DNA from: Nitrospirota bacterium
Lineage (GTDB): Bacteria; Nitrospirota; Thermodesulfovibrionia; Thermodesulfovibrionales; Dissulfurispiraceae
NCBI GenBank assembly: GCA_013349595.1
Contig: DUZI01000069.1
Span: 1-8,305, forward strand
Direction: 5' to 3'
Length of the DNA: 8,305 nt
The position numbers were made by a program, and so were the translations under genes. The notes under the pieces were generated by a model. The model was not told where the DNA came from. It did not search any database and saw nothing but the letters and a program-made list of their open reading frames with translations. Shown here piece after piece: positions 1-6,400 of the stretch (its first letter is position 1; the number at the start of each line of letters is the position of its first letter).

Positions 1-120
1 AATGTGACAGTGTCAGTAGAGTTGATAGCCCCGATAGCGATGGAGAAGGAGTTGAGGTTTGCGATAAGAGAGGGAGGAAGGACAGTAGGTGCTGGTGTTG
101 TTACTGAGGTCCTGGGGTAA
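1..120 (+). CDS. tuf: Elongation factor Tu, C-terminal end (5' part outside window)
   Basis: Only the last 39 residues are present, in frame from base 1 to a TAA stop. They contain the domain III ending typical of EF-Tu (ELIAPIAMEKELRFAIREGG followed by RTVGAGVVTEVLG). EF-Tu is the cytoplasmic GTPase that brings aminoacyl-tRNA to the ribosome; its GTP-binding domain lies upstream of the window. The stop is 5 bases before rpmG, so the two are probably co-transcribed. The base composition is odd: I count 60 G+C in 120 bases, against 27 in the next 120, with codons such as GTG, CCG, GCG and GGG that the neighbours rarely use. The identity is secure. Whether this is one of two tuf copies cannot be seen here. 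Confidence 0.97.
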   Translation, partial: NVTVSVELIAPIAMEKELRFAIREGGRTVGAGVVTEVLG

Positions 121-125
121 TAACT

Positions 126-278
126 ATGAGAGATATAATACTTTTTCAGTGCACAGATTGTAAGAATAAGAATTATTCAAGTATGAAAAATAAAAAGAAT
201 ACGACCGATAAAATACAATTAAAAAAATATTGTAGAAGTTGCAGGAAACACACAAATCACAAGGAAACAAAGGCTTAA
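126..278 (+). CDS. rpmG: 50S ribosomal protein L33 (zinc-ribbon, four-cysteine form)
   Basis: A 50-residue basic protein starting MRDIILFQCTDCKNKNYS, which fits the usual L33 length of about 50. Cysteines 9, 12, 36 and 39 form two CxxC pairs, so this is the zinc-binding (C+) form rather than the cysteine-free version used under zinc limitation. L33 sits in the large subunit near the tRNA E site. The ATG lies 5 bases after the tuf stop and only a weak G-rich stretch (the end of tuf, GGGG) precedes it, so translation may be coupled to tuf. It is followed within 13 bases by tRNA-Trp. The gene is very AT-rich, in sharp contrast to tuf. The identity is based on length, the cysteine pattern and context. 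Confidence 0.95.
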   Translation: MRDIILFQCTDCKNKNYSSMKNKKNTTDKIQLKKYCRSCRKHTNHKETKA

Positions 279-291
279 TATGTTTTTCAAT

Positions 292-365
292 AGGCCAGTA
301 GCTCTAACGGCGAGAGCATCGGACTCCAAATCCGAGGGGTGGGGGTTCAAATCCCTCCTGGCCTG
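292..365 (+). tRNA. tRNA-Trp, anticodon CCA
   Basis: A 74-base cloverleaf can be folded by hand. The acceptor stem is AGGCCAG (292-298) with CTGGCCT (358-364). The D stem is GCTC (301-304) with GAGC (314-317). The anticodon stem is TCGGA (319-323) with TCCGA (331-335), around the loop CTCCAAA, which puts the anticodon CCA at 326-328. The variable loop is 5 bases, and the T stem GGGGG/CCCTC encloses TTCAAAT. The discriminator base G365 is the one expected for tryptophan tRNA. The 3' CCA is not encoded: the bases after the discriminator are CCT, so the end must be added by tRNA nucleotidyltransferase. The gene lies between rpmG and secE, a common bacterial arrangement, and must be cut out of the operon transcript. 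Confidence 0.97.
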
Positions 366-391
366 CCTTATGTTTCTACAAGGAAGGAACA

Positions 392-577
392 ATGCTTCAA
401 AAAATCAAGAACTTTTTTAGTGAAGTTAAATTAGAGGCAAAAAAGGTTAATTATCCATCAAGGGAAGAATTAATTGGTTCTACATGGGTTGTTATAATAA
501 CTGTTTTTATAGTTTCTATCTTTCTCGGTATGGTAGATATAAGCCTTTCAAAGATAATATCAGTTATTGTTAGATAA
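392..577 (+). CDS. secE: Preprotein translocase subunit SecE
   Basis: A 61-residue protein of the short, single-span SecE type found in most bacteria outside the enteric group. The N-terminal amphipathic region (about residues 1-27, KIKNFFSEVKLEAKKVNYPS) is the conserved SecE signature, in which the helix lies along the membrane surface. It is followed by one hydrophobic segment at about residues 31-53. SecE clamps the two halves of SecY in the inner-membrane SecYEG channel and is essential for it. A good ribosome binding site (AAGGAAGG, 380-387) precedes the ATG. It sits 26 bases after tRNA-Trp and 37 before nusG, the standard secE-nusG pairing. The identity is secure from sequence and context. 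Confidence 0.97.
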   Translation: MLQKIKNFFSEVKLEAKKVNYPSREELIGSTWVVIITVFIVSIFLGMVDISLSKIISVIVR

Positions 578-614
578 ATTTACTATTTATGAAAAGTAAA
601 AAAAGGTAAATAAA

Positions 615-1139
615 ATGTCAATGAAGTGGTATGTAGTGCACACTTATTCAGGTTTTGAAGATAAAGTAAAACTCACAATAGAAGAAAAGGCTAAACTAAA
701 AGGTTTTGATCACAAAATTGGCCGTATCCTAGTTCCAAAAGAAAAACTTATATTATTAAAAGGTAAAACTAAAAGGGAAACGGATAAAAAATTCTATCCA
801 GGTTACATAATAGTTGAGATGGAACTTGATGATGAGATGTGGTTATTTATAAAGAATACAATGAAGGTAACTGGTTTTGTTGGTGGACTAAAACCCGTGC
901 CTGTCTCAGATGATGAGATTGAGCTAATAATTCAACAAATAGAAAAAGGTCCAACACCTGCTATTCAAAGTCAGTTTAACAAAAATGATCATGTAAAAAT
1001 AATAGACGGTCCTTTTAATAATTTTGTTGGTATTATAGATGAAGTTGACATGGATCATGGGAGAGTAAAGGTAATGGTAAGTATATTTGGAAGACAGACA
1101 CCTGTTGAGCTTTCCTTCAATCAAGTTGAAAAAAATTAA
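615..1139 (+). CDS. nusG: Transcription termination/antitermination factor NusG
   Basis: At 174 residues this is the usual NusG length. Residues 3-110 form the NGN domain, with the conserved opening MKWYVVHTYSGFEDKVK and the central FYPGYIIVEM strand. It binds the RNA polymerase clamp helices and supports processive elongation. The C-terminal KOW domain (about residues 120-174) has the core DGPFNNFVGIIDEV and links polymerase to Rho or to ribosomal protein S10. There are two nearby ATGs: 615 (MSMKWY) and 621 (MKWY). I keep 615 because AAGG at 603-606 is 8 bases from it but 14 from 621. No factor-specific insert between the domains is visible. It is followed after 20 bases by rplK, as in most bacteria. 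Confidence 0.98.
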   Translation: MSMKWYVVHTYSGFEDKVKLTIEEKAKLKGFDHKIGRILVPKEKLILLKGKTKRETDKKFYPGYIIVEMELDDEMWLFIKNTMKVTGFVGGLKPVPVSDDEIELIIQQIEKGPTPAIQSQFNKNDHVKIIDGPFNNFVGIIDEVDMDHGRVKVMVSIFGRQTPVELSFNQVEKN

Positions 1140-1159
1140 TATAATTATGGAGGAATAAA

Positions 1160-1588
1160 ATGGCTAAAAAAGAATTAACCGCTCAGGTAAAGCTTTTGAT
1201 TTCTGCTGGAAAAGCAAACCCTGCGCCTCCAGTAGGTCCTGCTTTAGGACCCCATGGCATAAACATAATGGAGTTTTGCAAACAATTTAATGCTCAAACT
1301 CAAAGTATGGGTGATACTCTTGTTCCTGTAGTGCTGAGTATCTATAAAGATAGGTCATTTACATTTGTTTTAAAGACACCTCCTGCATCGGAACTTATTA
1401 AAAAGGCTTGTAATATTGTTAAAGGCTCTGGTGTTCCTAATAAAGAAAAGGTAGGCTATCTAACACAGGCACAGGTAATTGAGATTGCAAAGAACAAAAT
1501 GAGTGATCTCAATACAACTACCCTTGCTTCAGCAGTAAATATAATTAAAGGGACAGCAAGAAGTATGGGCGTTGAAATAAGAGATTAA
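1160..1588 (+). CDS. rplK: 50S ribosomal protein L11
   Basis: At 142 residues this is full length for L11. The N-terminal domain carries the proline-rich segment around residues 21-35 (PAPPVGPALGPHGIN), where P23 and P24 are the family's thiopeptide-contact prolines. The C-terminal domain (about 72-142) binds the GTPase-associated region of 23S rRNA. L11 forms the base of the L12 stalk with L10, and in other bacteria it is needed for RelA activation and factor function. The ribosome binding site GGAGG is well placed before the ATG. In E. coli, L1 represses the rplKA pair by binding the mRNA near this start. Only 20 bases separate it from nusG, and I could not recognise an L1 target there. Confidence 0.98.
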   Translation: MAKKELTAQVKLLISAGKANPAPPVGPALGPHGINIMEFCKQFNAQTQSMGDTLVPVVLSIYKDRSFTFVLKTPPASELIKKACNIVKGSGVPNKEKVGYLTQAQVIEIAKNKMSDLNTTTLASAVNIIKGTARSMGVEIRD

Positions 1589-1606
1589 TTAAACCAGGAG
1601 GTATAA

Positions 1607-2296
1607 ATGGGGAAAAAACTTGAAAACTTAAAAGATAAGATAGATCTTCTAAAGGAATATTCTCTTGAAGATTCAGTTGGACTTTTAAAGAGTCATGTTA
1701 TTGCTAAGTTTGATGAGACAGTTGATTTAGCAATAAATCTTGGCATTGATCCTCGTAAATCGGATCAAATGGTTAGAGGTACTGTTGTCCTTCCTTTTGG
1801 TACTGGTAAGACAGTAAGGGTCCTTGTTTTTGCTAAAGGAGAAAAGGAAAGAGAGGCAAGAGATGCAGGAGCTGACTTTGTTGGTGCGGAAGATTTAGTC
1901 GAGAAGATACAGAAAGGATGGTTAGATTTTGATAAGGCTGTTGCAACACCTGAAGTAATGGGTATGGTTGGAAAACTTGGAAAGATTCTTGGTCCAAGGG
2001 GTTTGATGCCCAATCCAAAGCTCGGGACGGTTACTTTTGATATTGCAAAAGCTGTTCAAGAGATTAAAGCTGGTAAGGTAGAATACAAAGCTGAAAAGGG
2101 TGGTATTCTACATATTCCTGTTGGGAAGCTATCTTTTGATAATAATAAGATAATTGAAAATACTATAGCAGTATTGAAAGCAGTAGTGAGGGCAAAACCA
2201 TCTTCTTCAAAAGGTAAATATCTCAAAAAATTGACGGTTAGCACTACACAGGGTCCTGGTATAAAGATAGATTTAACAAAGTTAAAGATTTCATAA
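1607..2296 (+). CDS. rplA: 50S ribosomal protein L1
   Basis: A 229-residue protein, the normal L1 length. Conserved landmarks are the segment near residues 63-85 (PFGTGKTVRVLVFAKGE), the GPRGLMPNPKLGT loop at 129-141, and the IPVGKLSF signature late in the protein. L1 binds 23S rRNA helices 76-78 to form the mobile L1 stalk at the E site that helps release deacylated tRNA. In many bacteria it also acts as a translational repressor of its own rplKA message. A strong ribosome binding site (AGGAGGT) precedes the ATG, 18 bases after rplK. A small perfect hairpin (CAGAC, TTT, GTCTG; 2298-2310) lies directly after the stop but has no U-tract, so it is not a convincing terminator. Confidence 0.98.
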   Translation: MGKKLENLKDKIDLLKEYSLEDSVGLLKSHVIAKFDETVDLAINLGIDPRKSDQMVRGTVVLPFGTGKTVRVLVFAKGEKEREARDAGADFVGAEDLVEKIQKGWLDFDKAVATPEVMGMVGKLGKILGPRGLMPNPKLGTVTFDIAKAVQEIKAGKVEYKAEKGGILHIPVGKLSFDNNKIIENTIAVLKAVVRAKPSSSKGKYLKKLTVSTTQGPGIKIDLTKLKIS

Positions 2297-2443
2297 ACAG
2301 ACTTTGTCTGTAATAAATTGTCAGAGACAGCAGGTTATTAGATTATTAAAGGTTATAACCGCCTGCCGAGACAAAGACATCTGCATAACTAACTGCAGTT
2401 AAGTACTCATTCAAGGTACTGTCTCTGAGAAAGGAGGAGACTT
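2297..2443 (+). promoter_or_regulatory. L10 (rplJ) mRNA leader, likely autoregulatory
   Basis: This 147-base non-coding stretch has the position, size and structure of the ribosomal protein L10 leader, where the L10-L12 complex binds and represses translation of rplJ-rplL. The strongest feature seen is a 10-base perfect long-range pairing: TCAGAGACAG (2321-2330) with CTGTCTCTGA (2419-2428). It closes the structure just upstream of the ribosome binding site. Inside it, GCAGG (2330-2334) pairs with CCTGC (2362-2366), CTGCA (2381-2385) with TGCAG (2394-2398), and AGTAC (2402-2406) with GTACT (2416-2420). The last of these competes with the closing helix. Two perfect palindromes, GGTTATAACC (2351-2360) and TAACTGCAGTTA (2390-2401), also lie here. 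The role comes from family knowledge; the pairings are read directly. Confidence 0.85.
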
Positions 2444-2446
2444 CTG
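2430..2446 (+). promoter_or_regulatory. Ribosome binding site and CTG start of rplJ
   Basis: AAAGGAGG (2430-2437) is the strongest kind of Shine-Dalgarno match. Six bases later comes CTG at 2444, in frame with L10. No ATG, GTG or TTG lies in frame between the upstream in-frame stop TGA (2426-2428) and the internal TTG at 2483. The TTG has no comparable site and would remove 13 N-terminal residues. The closing helix of the leader ends 1 base before this site, so leader folding could affect ribosome access. Confidence 0.75.
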
Positions 2447-2965
2447 GTTACCAAGCAAAAGAAAACCCGCCAAGTAGAAGAGTTGTCTGAACGTTTTTTA
2501 AAGGCTAAGGCAGTCATAGTTACTGACTTTAAGGGTCTTACCGTGTCAGAGATGTCATCTTTGAGAGACACCTTAAGGAGTAAGGGTGGAGAATATAAGG
2601 TCATCAAAAATACCCTTGCAGTTAAGGCATCAAAAGGAACTGTAGCAGAAAAGGCAACTGATTTTTTTGTTGGACCAACGGGGATTGCATTAAACTATGA
2701 AAATCCAATTGAGATTGCTAAGGAGATTCTTAATTTTGCTGATAAAAATGAAAAGCTAAAGATAAAATGTGCAATCATAGATGGTTCACTTTTAAGTCTT
2801 ACAGATCTTAAAGTTATTTCAAAATTACCATCAAGAGAAGTCTTGCTTGGTATGCTTGCTGGCACTATTCAAGCTCCTGTTTCTAAATTAGCATGTGCTT
2901 TTAGTGCACCGATTAGTAAATTTATGTATTTATTAGAAGCCCTAAAAAACAAAAAAAGCGAATAA
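2444..2965 (+). CDS. rplJ: 50S ribosomal protein L10 (apparent CTG start)
   Basis: From the CTG start the protein has 173 residues, within the normal L10 range. From the TTG at 2483 it would be 160 and would lack the first-helix segment VTKQKKTRQVEE, which aligns with other L10 proteins. The N-terminal rRNA-binding domain shows the conserved VIVTDFKGLTVSEMSSLR and the YKVIKNTL strand. L10 anchors the L12 stalk to 23S rRNA next to L11. Its C-terminal helix, after the conserved LPSREVLLGML, carries the L12 dimer docking sites. It runs about 30 residues from the APVSKL motif and contains two similar units (APVSKL, APISKF), which suggests a long, three-dimer stalk. rplL follows after 16 bases. 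The product is certain; the start is likely but unusual. Confidence 0.93.
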   Translation: MVTKQKKTRQVEELSERFLKAKAVIVTDFKGLTVSEMSSLRDTLRSKGGEYKVIKNTLAVKASKGTVAEKATDFFVGPTGIALNYENPIEIAKEILNFADKNEKLKIKCAIIDGSLLSLTDLKVISKLPSREVLLGMLAGTIQAPVSKLACAFSAPISKFMYLLEALKNKKSE

Positions 2966-2981
2966 AATAGGAGGTTTATTA

Positions 2982-3362
2982 ATGGCTGTTACAAAAGAAG
3001 AGGTTTTTAATTTTATTGACAACATGACAGTTATCGAACTGTCAAAGTTTATCAAAGAGTTTGAGGAAAGATATGGGGTAACTGCGGCAGCTCCTGTTGC
3101 TGTAGCAGCAGCACCTGCTGCTGGTCCTGCTGCTCCTGAGGTTGAGGAAAAGACTAGTTTTGATGTTATTCTATCATCTGCAGGAGATAAAAAGATACAG
3201 GTAATAAAGGTAGTTAGAGAGCTCACAAGTTTAGGTCTCAAAGAAGCTAAGGATTTAGTAGATAACGCTCCTAAGCCTGTTAAGACTGGTGTAAGCAAAG
3301 AAGAAGCTGACGCTATAAAGGCAAAACTTGAAGCTGAAGGTGCAAAGGTTGAAGTAAAATAA
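2982..3362 (+). CDS. rplL: 50S ribosomal protein L7/L12
   Basis: A 126-residue acidic protein of standard length with the three expected parts. The N-terminal dimerisation and L10-binding domain is at about residues 1-32. A flexible Ala/Pro/Val-rich hinge follows at about 33-52 (AAAPVAVAAAPAAGPAAPEV). The C-terminal factor-binding domain starts near residue 56 (SFDVILSSAGDKKIQVIKVV), with the conserved GLKEAKDLVDNAPKPVKTGV helix-turn. L12 dimers recruit translation GTPases such as EF-Tu and EF-G and stimulate their GTP hydrolysis. It has an ATG and a strong site (AGGAGG), unlike the CTG of rplJ. This fits the need for several L12 copies per L10. The hinge codons are low-complexity GCT/GCA repeats, so an opposite-strand open frame here is an artefact. 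Confidence 0.98.
   Translation: MAVTKEEVFNFIDNMTVIELSKFIKEFEERYGVTAAAPVAVAAAPAAGPAAPEVEEKTSFDVILSSAGDKKIQVIKVVRELTSLGLKEAKDLVDNAPKPVKTGVSKEEADAIKAKLEAEGAKVEVK
3025..3044 (+). repeat. Short inverted repeat inside rplL
   Basis: TGACAGTT (3025-3032) and AACTGTCA (3037-3044) are perfect 8-base inverted copies around ATCG. They fall in codons 15-21 of rplL, where an RNA hairpin could form. TTGAC (3016-3020) can pair alternatively with GTCAA (3041-3045). It may simply follow from the amino acid sequence, and no function is claimed. Confidence 0.5.
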
Positions 3363-3397
3363 TAATAAGTATTTGATTATAGTTATTTTTTATAGAT

Positions 3398-3433
3398 AGT
3401 GAGAAGTTTTATGAAACTTCTCACTTATTTTTT
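3398..3433 (+). terminator. Intrinsic terminator/attenuator between rplL and rpoB
   Basis: A perfect 12-base-pair stem (AGTGAGAAGTTT at 3398-3409 with AAACTTCTCACT at 3414-3425) closes a TATG loop and is followed by TATTTTTT (3426-3433). This is the form of a Rho-independent terminator on the + strand. It sits in the 102-base rplL-rpoB gap, where E. coli has a partial attenuator that lowers rpoBC expression relative to the ribosomal genes. I see no convincing promoter between it and rpoB, so partial read-through is the likely way rpoB is expressed. The stem has modest G+C, which also fits leaky termination. Confidence 0.88.
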
Positions 3434-3464
3434 AAACTTTTCATTCAGTTCATAAGGAGAGCCA

Positions 3465-6400
3465 ATGGCTAACGTATTAAGAGAGAGGATAAATTTTAGC
3501 AAACTACCTGTTAACATAGACCCACCATATTTAATAGAGTTTCAGCGAGGGTCTTTTGCAAGGTTTTTACAAAAGGATGTCCCTGCTGACAAGAGGCTTG
3601 ATGAGGGACTGCAAGCCGCCTTTAAAAGTGTTTTTCCAATTACAGATTACAATGACACTGCTTCTATAGACTTTTTATCATACAGCATAGGGGAACCAAA
3701 GATTACACCCCGTGAATGTCTTGAAAAGGGTCTTACTTATGCATCACCTTTTAGGATTAATGTCAAACTCAATATTTTTGAAAAAGATGAAAAAGGAAAC
3801 AAGATTTATAAGGAATCAAAAGAGCAAGAGGTTTATATAGGTGAATTGCCTATTATGACTGAGACAGGGAGTTTTATAATAAATGGTGTTGAGAGGGTAA
3901 TTGTTAGTCAGTTACATCGTTCACCAGGAGTATATTTCGCACCAGATAAAGGTAAAACTCATATAAGTGGTCGATTATTATACACAGCTCGTGTTATACC
4001 TGTAAGAGGCTCTTGGCTTGATTTTGAGTTTGACTCCAAAGATATATTATTTGTTCGTATAGATAGAAGACGCAAATTGCCTGCAACGGTTGTTTTAAAG
4101 GCACTTGGTTATACAAATGAAGAGATATTAAAGACCTTTTATCCTATTGAAAAGGTAGAGCTTGACAGTAATGGTAACTGGACACGACCAATAAGTGAAG
4201 TGCTTGTTGGTATAAGAGTTGCAGACAATATAATTACACCTGATGGAAAAGAAATAATTGTCAAAAGTGGCAATAAGATAACAAAATTTGCATTAAGAAA
4301 GATGGAAAGTGCAGGTATTAAATCAATACCAATAGGTATTGAAGAAATTATTGGTAGAGTAACTTTACGAGATATTGTTGATTCAAAAACTGGTGAGGTC
4401 ATTATAGACAGCAATAAGGAAATAACTAAGGAAGTCTTTGAAAAAATACTATCTGTTAAGATAGACACTTTAGAGCTTTTGTTTATTGACAATCTTAATT
4501 ATCTTCCATCGTTAAGAGAAACTCTTAATACAGATAAAATGTCTTCTCAAGAAGATGCTTTAAAAGAAATCTACAAAAAACTGAGACCTGGAGAACCTGC
4601 AACAATTTATTCTTCAAAGGAACTTTTTAATAGTTTGTTTTTTGATCCAAAAAGATATGATCTGTCCCCAGTGGGAAGATTAAAGCTAAATAGAAAATTG
4701 GGACTTGATATCCCCATTGATCTTCGTGTATTGACAACTAAAGATGTTGTTGAAATAGTAAGGTATTTACTTAATTTACGGACAGGCAAAGGTGAGGTTG
4801 ATGATATAGATAATTTAGGAAATAGAAGAGTAAGAGGAATTGGTGAGTTAATGGAAAACCAGCTTAGAATTGGTTTAGTGAGGATGGAGAGAACAATAAG
4901 AGAAAAGATGACACTTACGGAGCTTGATACAGCTATGCCACATGATATCATTAATGCCAAACCAGTTATTTCTGCAATTAAGGAATTTTTTGGCTCAAGT
5001 CAGTTAAGTCAATTTATGGATCAGACTAATCCATTATCAGAAATAACACATAAGAGAAGATTATCTGCACTCGGTCCTGGTGGTTTAACGAGAGAACGTG
5101 CTGGTTTTGAGGTCAGAGATGTCCACACTACTCATTATGGGAGGATTTGTCCAATAGAAACCCCTGAAGGCCCAAATATAGGACTAATAACTTCTCTTGC
5201 CACTTATGCAAAAATTAATGATTATGGATTTATTGAATCTCCTTATATAAAGGTGGAAAATGGCAGAATAACAAACAAAATAGAATATTTATCGGCTATA
5301 GAAGGTGAGAGCTATGTTATAGCTGAAGCCACAACTACAATTGATAAAGATGGCTTTCTTATAGGTGATGCTGTATCTGCTCGTGTAGGCGGAGACTTTA
5401 AGATGGTTCAGCCTAAAGAAGTTCAATATATGGATGTGTCTCCAAGGCAGATTGTAGGTGTATCATCTGCACTAATACCTTTTTTACAAAACGATGATGC
5501 AAATAGGGCTTTGATGGGTTCAAATATGCAAAGACAGGCCGTGCCGTTACTCCTTCCTGAAGCCCCTATTGTTGGTACGGGAATGGAAAAGGTAGTTGCT
5601 CGCGATTCGGGGTGGCTTATTCTGGCAAAGAGGGCTGGAATAGTAACAAGTGTAGATGCTACAAGAATTGTGGTAAGGGCAAAGGATAGAACCTGTGGAG
5701 TTGATATTTATAATCTTGTAAAATTTCAAAGATCAAATCAAGCTACCTGTATGAATCAGAGACCAATAGTCAATGTCGGTGATGAGGTTGAAAAAGATGA
5801 TGTGTTAGCTGATGGTCCTGCAACTGAATTGGGAGAATTAGCACTCGGAAAAAATGTTCTTGTGGCTTTTATGCCTTGGGGTGGTTATAATTTTGAAGAT
5901 GCAATACTTATTAGTGAGCGTCTTGTAAAAGATGATATTTATACTTCTATACACATTGAGGAATTTGAGGTAGAGGCAAGGGATACAAAGCTTGGACAAG
6001 AGGAGATAACAAGAGACATACCTAATGTTGGAGAAGAAGCATTAAAAAATCTTGATGAAAGTGGGATTGTAAGAATTGGGGCAGAGGTAAAAGTTGGAGA
6101 TATATTAGTTGGCAAGGTTACACCACAGGGAGAAAAAGTGCTTAGTCCTGAGGAGAAACTACTCAGGGCAATCTTTGGAGATAAGGCAGATGATGTTAAA
6201 GAAAGTTGTCTTTATGTGCCACCGGGAATAGAAGGAACTGTTATTGATGTCAAAGTTCTCTCAAGAAAGGGCATAGAAAAGGATGAAAGGACAAAGAATA
6301 TTGAGTCAAATGAAATAACAAGACTTCAAAGAGATATGTCTGAAGAAATTAAGATATTAAAAGAGATAAAATCTCAAACCATTAGACAATTACTTGTGGG

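Noticed and set aside
589..609. Six-residue open frame (MKSKKR) just before nusG, a possible leader peptide
   Set aside because: No ribosome binding site, no regulatory codon pattern and no hairpin after it. Short frames like this are common by chance in A-rich DNA.
2298..2310. Hairpin after rplA as a terminator
   Set aside because: The stem is only 5 base pairs and is followed by TAATAAATTG with no U-tract, so it is better treated as part of the L10 leader.
2942..3298. 118-codon open frame on the - strand opposite rplL
   Set aside because: It mirrors the Ala/Pro-rich hinge and conserved domain of L12; there is no family match and no plausible start site.
3370..3398. AT-rich stretch before the rplL-rpoB hairpin as an rpoB promoter
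   Set aside because: A TTGATT and a TATAGAT can be picked out, but the spacing is too short, and the terminator hairpin would lie directly downstream.
4484..4515. TTGACA element inside rpoB, a possible internal promoter
   Set aside because: No TATAAT-like sequence follows at 16-18 bases, and TTGACA occurs several times by chance in this AT-rich coding sequence.
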